From Gammaproteobacteria bacterium (GTDB taxonomy: Bacteria > Pseudomonadota > Gammaproteobacteria > Pseudomonadales > JADFDG01): a DNA stretch of 64,000 nt. Made by a program: the position numbers and the translations under genes. The notes below the pieces were generated by a model. The model did not search any database, was not told where the DNA came from, and saw only the letters and a list, made by a program, of their open reading frames with translations. The stretch is taken from the NCBI GenBank assembly GCA_018262975.1, contig JADFDG010000002.1, positions 219,523 through 283,522 on the forward strand, in the 5' to 3' direction. The first letter of the stretch is position 1. Every line of letters begins with the position of its first letter. Positions 8,022 to 17,353 of this stretch are shown piece by piece.

Positions 8022-9755
8022 ATGAACCGCGTTCGCCGTTTTGCTGTCGGCGCCCGCCCCGCCCTGCGCGCCTGGCTGGCGACGGCCTGCCTGTGGCTGT
8101 CCTGTACCGCAGCGCTGGCCGCGACGGTCAACCTGGCCGTCCCGGTGTCCGGCCCGCTCGGCACGTCCATGAGCCTGCTGGAGGAATACGGCCCGCCACT
8201 GCCCATCGAGGAGGCCATCCGCCGGCATGCGCACGGCGCTTTCCGCCCCGGCACGCAGGCAGTCCCCGACTTCGGTATCGGTGCGCGACCGGTATGGGCC
8301 CACCTCGCGGTCGACAACCCCGGCACGCAGCCGCTGCCGCGCATCCTCCAGCTGGGCACCACGTGGATCGATCGCCTCGATCTGTACCTGGTACGCGACG
8401 GCCAGGTGGTGCGCCACCTGCAGGCCGGTGACGGCGATGCCCGCCTGCAGCGCCCGGTGGCCGGCATGGGATACCTGTTCGAAGTGGAATTCGCGCCGGG
8501 CACCACCGCCATCTACGTGCGCGCGGCCACGCCCGACCCGTTGTCTCTGCCACTGGTGTTGATGACCGCGCAGGATGCCGACACCCATCGCCACTGGCAG
8601 AACTACACCTACGGCGCCCTGTACGGGTTCCTGCTGGCGCTGATCGCCTACAACGCGCTGCTGTATGCAGGCCTGCGCGAACGCAGCCACCTGGATTACG
8701 CGATCTACCTGGGCACCTTCATGCTGCTCAACATCGCGTACACGGGCCATGGCTACGCGCTGCTGTGGCCGGATGCCGGCGAGCTGCAACGCTACGTGAT
8801 CCTCGTGCTGATGTTGTTGTTCGGCTGCACCGGCACGCGCTTCGCTGCACGTTTCCTTGCCCTGCACCGCCATGCGCCACCGCTGGCGCGCTGGGTCAGG
8901 ATCTATTGCGCCGGCGGCTTTGCACTGATGCTGGCGGCCATCCTCGCTGACCGCCAGGACCTCGCCGCCCTGCTGGCCTTCGTGTTCGCACTGTTCTTCG
9001 TCTTCGGCATGGTGGCACTGGGCGTGTTCGCGGTGCGCCAGCGACTCGACGCCGCGTGGTACTTCCTCGCTGCCGTCGCCTGGGGCATGTGCGGTGCGCT
9101 GGTCACCAACCTCGCCGTGTGGGGCGTGCTGCCCTACAACGCCTGGACCTACCGTGCGCTGGAGATCGGCCTGCTCATCGAGGCAACACTGCTGGCGCTG
9201 GCGGTGACACACCACGTGCGCGTGCAGCAACGCGCCCGCCAGACTGCCGAGGAGCTGGCACGCATCGATCCGCTTACCGGCCTGTTCAACCGCCGCGCAT
9301 TCATCGAGCAGGGCGGGCAGGCACTGGCCACCGCGCAGCGCAGCGACCGGCCGCTGTCACTGGTCATCATCGACATAGATCATTTCAAGTCGATCAACGA
9401 CAGGTTCGGGCACGCCGTGGGCGACCAGGCCATCCAGGCCGTCGCGCGCCTGCTGCAGGACACCTGCCGCCGCGGCGACGTGGTAGCACGCTGGGGCGGC
9501 GAGGAGTTCATCCTGTTGCTGCCGGAAACCAATCGCTCGCAGGCCACCTTCCTGGCCGAGCGACTGCGACAGAAGATCGAGGAAACACCGCTGCGCACCG
9601 GCGACACCGCCATTACCCTGACCGCCAGCATGGGCGTGGCGGCCCGCGACCGCCATCCGTCGCTCGACACCCTGGTCAGCGAGGCGGACAGCCAGCTCTA
9701 TCGCGCCAAGGAATGCGGCCGCAACCGCGTTTGCGGCTTCTGTCAGGCAGGCTGA
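8022..9755 (+). CDS. Membrane diguanylate cyclase with 7TMR-DISM sensor
   Basis: The 577-residue protein begins with a signal peptide (residues 1-31) and an extracytoplasmic 7TMR-DISM extracellular-type domain of roughly 150 residues. Seven hydrophobic helices (about 190-400) and a C-terminal GGDEF domain follow. The active-site loop reads GGEEF at 492-496 and an RxxD inhibitory site lies five residues before it, so it should make cyclic di-GMP from two GTP and be product inhibited. The ligand of the sensor, possibly a carbohydrate or other periplasmic molecule, is unknown. The start at ATG 8022 is preceded by CGGGAG and gives the signal peptide. No PDE domain or c-di-GMP effector is adjacent. 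Confidence 0.9.
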   Translation: MNRVRRFAVGARPALRAWLATACLWLSCTAALAATVNLAVPVSGPLGTSMSLLEEYGPPLPIEEAIRRHAHGAFRPGTQAVPDFGIGARPVWAHLAVDNPGTQPLPRILQLGTTWIDRLDLYLVRDGQVVRHLQAGDGDARLQRPVAGMGYLFEVEFAPGTTAIYVRAATPDPLSLPLVLMTAQDADTHRHWQNYTYGALYGFLLALIAYNALLYAGLRERSHLDYAIYLGTFMLLNIAYTGHGYALLWPDAGELQRYVILVLMLLFGCTGTRFAARFLALHRHAPPLARWVRIYCAGGFALMLAAILADRQDLAALLAFVFALFFVFGMVALGVFAVRQRLDAAWYFLAAVAWGMCGALVTNLAVWGVLPYNAWTYRALEIGLLIEATLLALAVTHHVRVQQRARQTAEELARIDPLTGLFNRRAFIEQGGQALATAQRSDRPLSLVIIDIDHFKSINDRFGHAVGDQAIQAVARLLQDTCRRGDVVARWGGEEFILLLPETNRSQATFLAERLRQKIEETPLRTGDTAITLTASMGVAARDRHPSLDTLVSEADSQLYRAKECGRNRVCGFCQAG

Positions 9756-9765
9756 GACCGCGCGC

Positions 9766-10482
9766 TCAGGCGCGCCGGAACAACAGGTCCCACACGCCGT
9801 GGCCGAGGCGCTCGCCGCGCGCCTCGAACTTGGTGTGCGGACGCCAGGCCGGCACCGGCACGTAGCCACCTTCCGCCGACTCGTTGACCAGCGCCGGCTC
9901 GGCGGCGAGTACCTCGAGCATCCACTGCGCGTAGTTTTCCCAGTCGGTGGCGAAATGCAGCAGCGCGCCCGGCTTCAGCTTGCGCGCCAGCAGGGCCACG
10001 AAGGCCGGCTGCACGATGCGCCGCTTGTGGTGGCGCTTCTTGTGCCAGGGATCGGGGAAGTACAACTGCAAGCGGTCAACGGACGCATCGGGCAACATGT
10101 GCTCGAGCACTTCCACGGCGTCGTGGTGCAGCGTGCGCAGGTTGGCCAGGCCCTTTTCCTCGATGCCCATCAGCAGGGCACCGACGCCGGGCGTGTGCAC
10201 TTCGATGCCGAGGAAATTCTTTTCCGGTTCGGCGGCGGCCATGGCCAGCAGCGAGCCGCCCATGCCGTAACCGATTTCCACCACCAGCGGCGCCGCGCGA
10301 CCGAACAATGCGGCGGGATCGACCGCCTGCGCCTGGTATTCCACGCCGAAGCGCGGCCACAGTTCTTCCATGGCGCGTTCCTGGCCCTTCGTGAGCCGGC
10401 CTTCGCGCAACACGAAACTGCGCACCTTGCGCAGCGGCTTGCCGGTTTCCGGATCGAACTCCGGCGTGTAGACGTCGCTCAT
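9766..10482 (-). CDS. trmB: tRNA (guanine-N7-)-methyltransferase TrmB
   Basis: The 238-residue SAM-dependent enzyme makes m7G46 in the variable loop of t[18 protein letters not shown] is the SAM-binding loop, and [15 protein letters not shown], near residue 150, is the TrmB signature. The ATG at 10482 lies one base after the stop of thiG, and the gene closes a minus-strand series DUF423-thiS-thiG-trmB. It converges on the diguanylate cyclase with a 10-base gap. The linkage of thiazole synthesis and TrmB recurs in related genomes. Confidence 0.95.
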   Translation of the reverse strand: MSDVYTPEFDPETGKPLRKVRSFVLREGRLTKGQERAMEELWPRFGVEYQAQAVDPAALFGRAAPLVVEIGYGMGGSLLAMAAAEPEKNFLGIEVHTPGVGALLMGIEEKGLANLRTLHHDAVEVLEHMLPDASVDRLQLYFPDPWHKKRHHKRRIVQPAFVALLARKLKPGALLHFATDWENYAQWMLEVLAAEPALVNESAEGGYVPVPAWRPHTKFEARGERLGHGVWDLLFRRA

Positions 10483-10483
10483 G

Positions 10484-11266
10484 TCAGGAAATCAGCCCGC
10501 CCAGCGGGCTGGAGGCGCTGGCATACAGTTTCTTCGGCATGCGCCCGGCGAGGAACGCCTCGCGGCCGGCTTCCACCGCCTTCTTCATTGCCGAGGCCAT
10601 CAGTACGGGATTTTTCGCCGCCGCGATCGCCGTGTTCATCAGCACACCCTCGCAGCCGAGCTCCATGGCGATAGCCGCGTCGCTCGCGGTGCCCACGCCG
10701 GCGTCTACCAGGATCGGCACTTCCGCCTGCTCGAGGATGATGCGCAGGTTGTACGGGTTGACGATGCCGAGGCCGGAACCGATCAGCGAGCCGAGCGGCA
10801 TCACGGCGATGCAGCCGATCTTCTCCAGCTCTTTGGCGATCACCGGGTCGTCGCTGGTGTAGACCATCACGTCGAAGCCGTCCTTCACCAGCTCCTCGGC
10901 CGCCTTCAGCGTTTCCGTCACGTGCGGGAACAGCGTCTTCTGGTCGGCCAGCACTTCCAGTTTCACCAACTTGTGGCCATCCAGCAGTTCGCGCGCCAGC
11001 CGGCAGGTGCGCACCGCGTCCTTCGCGTTGAAGCAGCCGGCGGTGTTCGGCAGGATGGTGTACTTCTCCGGCGACACGTAGTCGAGCAGGTTGGGCTCGC
11101 CGGCGTTCTGGCCTATGTTGGTGCGGCGGATCGCCACGGTGACGATCTCGGCGCCGCTGGCCTCGATGGCCGCGCGCGTCTCGTCGAAATCCTTGTACTT
11201 GCCGGTGCCGACCAGCAGGCGCGACGCGAAGGTGCGCCCGGCGAGGGTGAAGGTGTCGTTGCCCAT
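10484..11266 (-). CDS. thiG: Thiazole synthase ThiG
   Basis: This 260-residue TIM-barrel enzyme condenses 1-deoxy-D-xylulose 5-phosphate, dehydroglycine and ThiS-thiocarboxylate into the thiazole phosphate of thiamine. It opens with [19 protein letters not shown], the family N-terminus. VKLEVLAD carries the Schiff-base lysine (about residue 100). [28 protein letters not shown] is the phosphate-binding end. A GGAGA ribosome site precedes ATG 11266. thiS lies immediately upstream, as expected for partners. No TPP riboswitch is visible before this operon. Confidence 0.96.
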   Translation of the reverse strand: MGNDTFTLAGRTFASRLLVGTGKYKDFDETRAAIEASGAEIVTVAIRRTNIGQNAGEPNLLDYVSPEKYTILPNTAGCFNAKDAVRTCRLARELLDGHKLVKLEVLADQKTLFPHVTETLKAAEELVKDGFDVMVYTSDDPVIAKELEKIGCIAVMPLGSLIGSGLGIVNPYNLRIILEQAEVPILVDAGVGTASDAAIAMELGCEGVLMNTAIAAAKNPVLMASAMKKAVEAGREAFLAGRMPKKLYASASSPLGGLIS

Positions 11267-11284
11267 GGTGTCTCCGGTTGTCTG

Positions 11285-11485
11285 TCAGCCGCCGCCGATG
11301 GCGTGGACGATCTCGATGCGGTCGTTGTCGCGCAGCACGGTCTGCGCGTGCAGGCCTTTCGGCACGATGTCCTCGTTCACTTCCACGGCAATGCGCCGGC
11401 CGGCGAGATCGAGCGCGGCCACCAGCGTGGACACCGTGGCGCCGTCCGGCAGCTCGCGCGGCTCGCCGTTCACGAAGATGCGCAT
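11285..11485 (-). CDS. thiS: Sulfur carrier protein ThiS
   Basis: A 66-residue ubiquitin-like protein ending in the required Gly-Gly (HAIGGG), whose C-terminus is adenylated and thiocarboxylated to deliver sulfur to ThiG. It starts with MRIFVNGE, the standard beta-grasp opening. The gene is 18 bases upstream of thiG and 5 bases downstream of DUF423. Confidence 0.93.
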   Translation of the reverse strand: MRIFVNGEPRELPDGATVSTLVAALDLAGRRIAVEVNEDIVPKGLHAQTVLRDNDRIEIVHAIGGG

Positions 11486-11490
11486 GGCAG

Positions 11491-11856
11491 TCAGCCCTTC
11501 AGCGCCGCGTACGCCAGCGCCAGCCAGCCGACGATGAACGCCACGCCGCCGACCGGCGTGATAGCGCCCAGCGTCTTCACGCCGGTGAGCGCCAGCAGGT
11601 ACAGGCTGCCGGAGAACAGCACGATGCCCACCGTCAGCGCGACGCCGGCGGTGTTCACCGCGCCGGCCGGTTGTGCGCCGGCGATGATGCCGGCCAGCAC
11701 CAGCGCCAGCGCGTGGTACATGTGGTACTCGGCGCCGGTGTTCCAGGTGGCCAGCAGTTCCGGCGTGAGTTTCGCCTTGAGGCCGTGCGCACCGAAGGCA
11801 CCCGCCATCACGGCCAGGGCGCCATTGATGGCGCCGGTGGCGATCATCCAGTTCAT
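11491..11856 (-). CDS. DUF423 family inner-membrane protein (YgdD-like)
   Basis: The 121-residue protein has four predicted membrane helices and the family sequence GAFGAHGLK near residue 20, followed by WNTGAEYHMYHALAL. DUF423 proteins are small inner-membrane proteins of unknown function. I chose ATG 11856, which has a GGAGAA ribosome site. Longer in-frame starts would lie in the REP-like repeat. It is the first gene of the thiS-thiG-trmB series and may share its promoter, though that gives no functional link to thiamine. Confidence 0.85.
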   Translation of the reverse strand: MNWMIATGAINGALAVMAGAFGAHGLKAKLTPELLATWNTGAEYHMYHALALVLAGIIAGAQPAGAVNTAGVALTVGIVLFSGSLYLLALTGVKTLGAITPVGGVAFIVGWLALAYAALKG

Positions 11857-11868
11857 CAGGTTCTCCCT

Positions 11869-11892
11869 GTAGCGAGGGGGCCATACCCCCGA
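11869..11892 (+). repeat. REP-like single unit, copy 3
   Basis: GTAGCGAGGGGGCCA followed by TACCCCCGA: one full unit with a G-to-A change in the centre. A degenerate second half (about 11901-11925, GCAGCGAGGCTGCCATGG) follows. It sits between the rpoH terminator and the DUF423 start. Confidence 0.7.
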
Positions 11893-11930
11893 CCGCTTTC
11901 GCGCAGCGAGGCTGCCATGGCCCCGCAAAC

Positions 11931-11957
11931 AAAAAGGCCGCGTGATTATACGCGGCC
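11931..11957 (-). terminator. Rho-independent terminator of rpoH
   Basis: Read on the minus strand, a GGCCGCG/CGCGGCC stem (11957-11951 and 11942-11936) with an 8-base loop is followed by five T. It lies 23 bases beyond the rpoH stop. Confidence 0.85.
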
Positions 11958-11979
11958 CCGGTTCATGCCTCGCGGCGAA

Positions 11980-12861
<882 letters not shown>

Positions 12862-12893
12862 GGCTGGATACCTCTGGGGGTACTTTCCCGATA

Positions 12894-12920
12894 TTAGCAC
12901 TCGGATTATATGAGTGCTAA
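12894..12920. promoter_or_regulatory. CIRCE operator (HrcA binding site) over the rpoH promoter
   Basis: TTAGCACTC (12894-12902), nine bases, GAGTGCTAA (12912-12920): every base of the classical CIRCE inverted repeat matches and the spacer is exactly nine. HrcA binds CIRCE and represses chaperone operons, usually groESL and dnaK, until heat titrates GroEL. Here the next gene is rpoH, 33 bases away. The spacer contains the likely -10 box, so bound HrcA should block the promoter. Confidence 0.92.
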
Positions 12921-12936
12921 GCCCCCGGAAAGTTCC
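12905..12936 (-). promoter_or_regulatory. rpoH promoter: TATAAT inside CIRCE plus sigma-E-like elements
   Basis: On the minus strand TATAAT occupies 12910-12905, within the CIRCE spacer, with only a poor -35. A second reading fits a sigma-E promoter: GGAACTT (12936-12930), 16 bases, then TCATA (12913-12909). Either places the transcript start inside the proximal CIRCE arm, giving a leader of roughly 37-40 bases. A sigma-E promoter for rpoH is known in E. coli (P3). Its presence here is inference. Confidence 0.6.
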
Positions 12937-12997
12937 CGGAACATATCCTTGTGAATCAGTGGGATACAAAGTCCCGCCCTTCGTAGGGAGGGGGTGG

Positions 12998-13993
12998 TCA
13001 GGCCGGCTCCACGTCGCGCAGGTGGCGGCCCACCGCCAGCCAGGCACCGGCCAGGCCCAGCAGCGCGCCCAGCGCCACCAGTGCCAGCGAGCCGCCGATG
13101 CCCAGGCCCGCCAGCACGAACGCCGACCCGTACAAGGTCACCAGCGCCTGCACCGGCCCGCCCACCCAGGCCACCAGCAGGGCAACCAGCACCGCGGCCG
13201 CCAGGCCACCGGCCAGCCCGAACCACAGCCCCGTGTACAGGAACGGCCGCCGCACGAAGGCATCGGTGGCGCCCACCAGCTTGACCACCAGGATCTCCTC
13301 GCGACGGCTCTCGATGGCCAGGCGGATCGTATTCACCACCACCAGCAGCACCGCCAGCGCAAAGGCCGCGCCCAGCGCCTGCGCCAGCCGCTCACCGATC
13401 GCCAGCATGGCCGCCAGCTTCTGCAGCCAGCCGCTGTCCAGTTGCGCGATGTCCACCTGCGGTTCCTTCGCCAGCGCCTCGCGCACCTGTTCCGCCACCG
13501 CGACCGACGCCGGCTGCACCACCAGCACGCCGGGCAGCGGGTTGCCCTCGATGCTTTCCAGCACTTCGCCGAAGCCCGACTGCGCGCGGAACTCCGCCAG
13601 CGCCTGCTCGCGCGTGACCACGTCCACCTTCACCACGTCGTCGCGCTGGCCGATGCGGGTCGCCAGCGCGCGCTGGGCGCGCTCGTCCACGTCCATCTTC
13701 AGGAACAGCGACACCTGCGCCTGCCCTTCCACCTGGCCGGCCAGCGCGCGCACGTTATCGAGCACCACGTAGAGCGTGGCCGGCAGGCTGAGCGCCACCG
13801 CGACCACCAGCACGGTCATCAGCGAGGTCAACCATTGGCGCGCCATGCGCAGCGCGGCGTCGCGGGCGCTGGCGCGGTGATGGTCGAGTGCGGCGTCCAG
13901 GCGATCGCGCCAGCGCACCTCGTGTACCGAGGCGCCGCCGCGCGGCGCCGGCTTCGGAGCGGGCTTCACGTCAGTGCGGCGATCAAGGGCCAT
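12998..13993 (-). CDS. ftsX: Cell division protein FtsX
   Basis: The 331-residue permease-like partner of FtsE belongs to the divisome and controls septal peptidoglycan hydrolases. A cytoplasmic N-terminal stretch of about 55 residues is followed by TM1 ([21 protein letters not shown]). A periplasmic domain of roughly 100 residues and three C-terminal helices (about 190-310) come next. The start at 13993 overlaps the end of ftsE by 11 bases. Together with ftsY this is the conserved ftsYEX cluster, with rpoH next on the same strand behind its own promoter. Confidence 0.95.
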   Translation of the reverse strand: MALDRRTDVKPAPKPAPRGGASVHEVRWRDRLDAALDHHRASARDAALRMARQWLTSLMTVLVVAVALSLPATLYVVLDNVRALAGQVEGQAQVSLFLKMDVDERAQRALATRIGQRDDVVKVDVVTREQALAEFRAQSGFGEVLESIEGNPLPGVLVVQPASVAVAEQVREALAKEPQVDIAQLDSGWLQKLAAMLAIGERLAQALGAAFALAVLLVVVNTIRLAIESRREEILVVKLVGATDAFVRRPFLYTGLWFGLAGGLAAAVLVALLVAWVGGPVQALVTLYGSAFVLAGLGIGGSLALVALGALLGLAGAWLAVGRHLRDVEPA

Positions 13994-14693
13994 CGGCGTC
14001 GCCCTCCCCGTCCACCCACGCGGCCGCGTCGCTGCCGATGTCCTGCACCAGTTCGCCGGCGCGCAGGGTCAGCAGCCGGTGGCGGTAGCGCGCGATGAGC
14101 GCGAGGTCGTGCGTGGCGATCAGCACCGAGGTGCCCACCCGCGCGAACTCCTCGAACAGGTCCATGATCTCGGCAGCCAGCGCCGGATCGAGGTTGCCGG
14201 TAGGCTCGTCGGCCAGCAGCACCGGCGGCCGGTTGACCACCGCGCGGGCGATGCCCACGCGCTGCTGCTCGCCGCCCGACAGGTTGAGCGGGCTGAGCTT
14301 TTCCTTGCCCAGCAAACCGACCTTGTCCAGCGCGGCACGCACGCGGCGATCGATGTCCGGCGCGCGGAACCCGGAGATCACCAGCGGCAACGCCACGTTG
14401 TCGAACACGCTGCGATCGAACAGCAGGTGGTGGTTCTGGTGGACCATGCCGATGGAACGGCGCAGCGCAGGGATATCACGGCGACCGGCGCGGTTCAGGT
14501 TCATGCTGTTGACGCTCACCGTACCACTGGAGGCACGCTCCATCAGCAGGATCAGCTTGAGCACCGTGGACTTGCCGGCACCGGAATGGCCGGTCAGGAA
14601 GGTCATTTCGCCCGGCGGCAAGGTGAACGACACGCCCTTGAGCGCCTCGTGGCCGTTGTCGTATTTCTTGCCGACGCGGTCGAAGACGATCAT
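13983..14693 (-). CDS. ftsE: Cell division ATP-binding protein FtsE
   Basis: This 236-residue ABC ATPase pairs with FtsX and couples ATP hydrolysis to activation of septal amidases. Walker A is GHSGAGKST (about residues 35-43), the ABC signature is LSGGEQQR, Walker B is [13 protein letters not shown], and the H-loop is ATHD. Length and motif order are normal. ATG 14693 lies six bases after the ftsY stop. Confidence 0.96.
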   Translation of the reverse strand: MIVFDRVGKKYDNGHEALKGVSFTLPPGEMTFLTGHSGAGKSTVLKLILLMERASSGTVSVNSMNLNRAGRRDIPALRRSIGMVHQNHHLLFDRSVFDNVALPLVISGFRAPDIDRRVRAALDKVGLLGKEKLSPLNLSGGEQQRVGIARAVVNRPPVLLADEPTGNLDPALAAEIMDLFEEFARVGTSVLIATHDLALIARYRHRLLTLRAGELVQDIGSDAAAWVDGEGDADGP

Positions 14694-14699
14694 CGCCGG

Positions 14700-15857
14700 T
14701 CAGCCCGCCTCGAACAGCGCGGCGACGAATTCCTTCGCGTTGAACACGCGCAGGTCGTCGATCTTCTCGCCGACGCCGATGTAGCGGATCGGGATGCCGA
14801 ATTTCTCGGCCAGCGCGAACACGATGCCGCCCTTGGCGGTGCCGTCGAGCTTGGTGACCACCAGGCCGGTGAGGCCGACCGCCTCGTTGAACTCGCGCAC
14901 CTGGTTGATGGCGTTCTGGCCGGTGCCGGCGTCGATCACCAGCAGCACCTCGTGCGGCGCCGACGGGTCGATCTTGCCCATCACCCGCTTCACCTTGCGC
15001 AGCTCGTCCATCAGGCCGGCCTTGTTCTGCAGTCGCCCGGCGGTATCGGCGATCAGCAGGTCGGCACCGCGCGACTGCGCAGCCGCCAGTGCGTCGAAGC
15101 ACACGCTCGCCGAATCGGCGCCGGTGTGCTGGGCGATCACCGGCACGCCGTTGCGCTCGCCCCACACCTGCAACTGCTCGACCGCGGCGGCGCGGAAGGT
15201 GTCGCCGGCGGCCAGCAACACGCTGCGGCCGTCCGCCAGTTGCTTCTTCGCCAGCTTGCCGATGGTGGTGGTCTTGCCGACGCCGTTCACGCCCACCACC
15301 AGCACCACGTAGGGCTTCTTGCCGGCATCGACCACCAGCGGCGCCTGCACCGGCACCAGCAGGTTGGCGAGTTCCTCCTGCAGCGCGTCGTACAGCGCGT
15401 CGGCGTCGATCAGTTCCTTGCGGCTGACGCGCCCGGTGAGGTTGTCGATGATGCGCCGCGTGGCGTCCACGCCCACGTCGGCCACCAGCAGCTGCGTCTC
15501 GATCTCCTCGAAGATCTCGTCGTCGATTTCCTTCTTGCCGACCAGCACGTTGACGATGCCGGTGGCCAGCGCGGCGCGCGTCTTGGCCAGCCCCGACTTC
15601 ATGCGGCCGAGGAACCCGCCACCGTCGGCGGCAGGCGCGCCGGCTCCTGCGGCTTCAGCCGCGGCGATGTGGGCGTCGGTCAGCGCCGGCGCATGCGGCA
15701 GGGTCGGCGCATCGTCGGACACCGGCACGCCGGGCGCCGGTTCCGCGGGGGCGGCCGGCGCCGCCTCTTGCGAGCGGCTGAAACGGAAGAAACGGCGCAG
15801 CGCGCTCTCTTTCTGGGGTTCCGTGCCGGAGGCGGGGGTATCGTCGGGAGCGGTCAT
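14700..15857 (-). CDS. ftsY: Signal recognition particle receptor FtsY
   Basis: The 385-residue SRP-type GTPase docks ribosome-SRP complexes at the membrane during cotranslational insertion. An acidic, Ala/Pro-rich A domain (about 1-80) precedes the helical N domain and the NG GTPase core. The P-loop is [22 protein letters not shown] is the G3 region, and [10 protein letters not shown] is G4. The gene is the first of ftsYEX and is divergent from the M16 peptidase gene 101 bases away. Confidence 0.96.
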   Translation of the reverse strand: MTAPDDTPASGTEPQKESALRRFFRFSRSQEAAPAAPAEPAPGVPVSDDAPTLPHAPALTDAHIAAAEAAGAGAPAADGGGFLGRMKSGLAKTRAALATGIVNVLVGKKEIDDEIFEEIETQLLVADVGVDATRRIIDNLTGRVSRKELIDADALYDALQEELANLLVPVQAPLVVDAGKKPYVVLVVGVNGVGKTTTIGKLAKKQLADGRSVLLAAGDTFRAAAVEQLQVWGERNGVPVIAQHTGADSASVCFDALAAAQSRGADLLIADTAGRLQNKAGLMDELRKVKRVMGKIDPSAPHEVLLVIDAGTGQNAINQVREFNEAVGLTGLVVTKLDGTAKGGIVFALAEKFGIPIRYIGVGEKIDDLRVFNAKEFVAALFEAG

Positions 15858-15958
15858 GGGCCTGGAACCGGAAAGCCGGGACGCACGGCGCGAAACGAGG
15901 ATCGCGTCACGTCGCGGCAGGGGTTAATTCGCGGGCTGCTATCGTATCATTGGCCGCC

Positions 15959-17353
15959 ATGCGAATCACATTGCGACACCTCACCCCACGCGGCGTCACC
16001 CGCGGCAGCCTCGCCCGTGCGGCGCTGCTGCTCGCCGCCACGATTGCAGCCACCCTGTCCGGCCCGGCCACCGGCGCGACGGCCCATGAGCAGACGCTAG
16101 CCAACGGCCTGCGCGTCATCGTCCAGGAAGACCACCGCGCCCCGGTAGTCATGGCGCAGGTCTGGTACCGCGTGGGCTCGACCTGGGAGCCGCCCGGCCT
16201 GACCGGCATCTCCCACGTGCTCGAGCACATGATGTTCAAGGGCACCCGCCAGGTGGGGCCGGGCGAGCTGGCGCGCCTGGTCGGCCGCTTCGGCGGCGAA
16301 CACAACGCTTTCACCAGCACGCACTACACGGCCTACTACCAGTACTACGACAAGTCGCGGCTGCCGCTCGCGCTGGCGCTGGAAGCCGACCGCATGCGCG
16401 AGCTGCAGATCGACGAAAACGAGTTCCGCAAGGAAATCGAGGTGGTGCGCGAGGAACGCCGCATGCGCGTGGAGGACAATCCCACCTCCACCGCCTGGGA
16501 AAAGGTGCGTGCCACCGCGTTCCTCGGCACCCCGTCGGGCCAGCCGGTGATCGGCTGGGCCGACGACCTCGCCAACATCGGCGTGGACGACCTGCGCGAC
16601 TGGTACGACACCTGGTACGCGCCCAACAACGCCATCCTGGTGGTGGTCGGCGACGTCAAGGCCGAGGACGTGTTCCGCATGGCGCAGCAACAGTTCGGCG
16701 CGCTCAAGTCGCGCCGCGTGCGCGCCGCCCCGGTACCGCGCACCCCGCCATCGCCCGGCCTGCGCGAGATGACGCTGCCGGTCGCCGTGCGCGTACCCAC
16801 CCTGGCCATGAACTGGAACGTGCCCAGCCTGATGACCGCCGACAGCGGCGGCAACGACGCGTGGGCGCTTTCCGTGCTCGCCGGCGTGCTCGACGGCGGC
16901 ATGAGCGCGCGTTTCGAGCGTGAGCTGGTGCGCAACCGCAAGGTCGCTGCTTCCGCGGGCGCCGGCTACAACCCGCTGGACCGTGGCGACACCCTGCTGA
17001 CGGTGCACGCGGTGCCGGCCAACGGGCGCACGCTCGATGATCTGAAGAAAGCGGTGCGCGAGATCGTCGCCAACCTGCGCGACAAGCCGCCCGCCGACGA
17101 TGAACTGGCACGCGTGAAGGCGCAGGTGGTCGCCGAGCTCGTCTACCAGCAGGATTCGCTGGCCGGCCAGGCACAACTGATCGGCGCACTGGCGACCATG
17201 GGTTACGACTGGCGACTCAAGGACAGCTGGGCCGACAACATCATGAAGGTCACCGCCGCCGACGTGCAGCGCGTGGCGCGCACCTGGCTGGTCGATGACC
17301 GCCTGACGGTTGCCCGCATCGTGCCGGCCAGCGCGCCGGCGAAGAAGGAATGA
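15959..17353 (+). CDS. Secreted M16 zinc peptidase (catalytic partner)
   Basis: This 464-residue insulinase-family peptidase has the inverted zinc motif HxxEH at residues 86-90 (HVLEH). The third ligand is in the VVREERR segment about 75 residues on. A signal peptide (about 1-42, ending near ATGATA) predicts periplasmic location. I chose ATG 15959 over an in-frame TTG nine bases earlier. The next gene overlaps by four bases and encodes an M16 paralogue without the zinc motif, the usual active/inactive pair of bacterial M16B enzymes. Substrates are unknown but are probably short periplasmic peptides. Confidence 0.9.
   Translation: MRITLRHLTPRGVTRGSLARAALLLAATIAATLSGPATGATAHEQTLANGLRVIVQEDHRAPVVMAQVWYRVGSTWEPPGLTGISHVLEHMMFKGTRQVGPGELARLVGRFGGEHNAFTSTHYTAYYQYYDKSRLPLALALEADRMRELQIDENEFRKEIEVVREERRMRVEDNPTSTAWEKVRATAFLGTPSGQPVIGWADDLANIGVDDLRDWYDTWYAPNNAILVVVGDVKAEDVFRMAQQQFGALKSRRVRAAPVPRTPPSPGLREMTLPVAVRVPTLAMNWNVPSLMTADSGGNDAWALSVLAGVLDGGMSARFERELVRNRKVAASAGAGYNPLDRGDTLLTVHAVPANGRTLDDLKKAVREIVANLRDKPPADDELARVKAQVVAELVYQQDSLAGQAQLIGALATMGYDWRLKDSWADNIMKVTAADVQRVARTWLVDDRLTVARIVPASAPAKKE

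Noticed and set aside
11267-11979. TPP riboswitch before DUF423-thiS-thiG
   Set aside because: No conserved TPP aptamer core such as CTGAGA in a plausible fold was seen.
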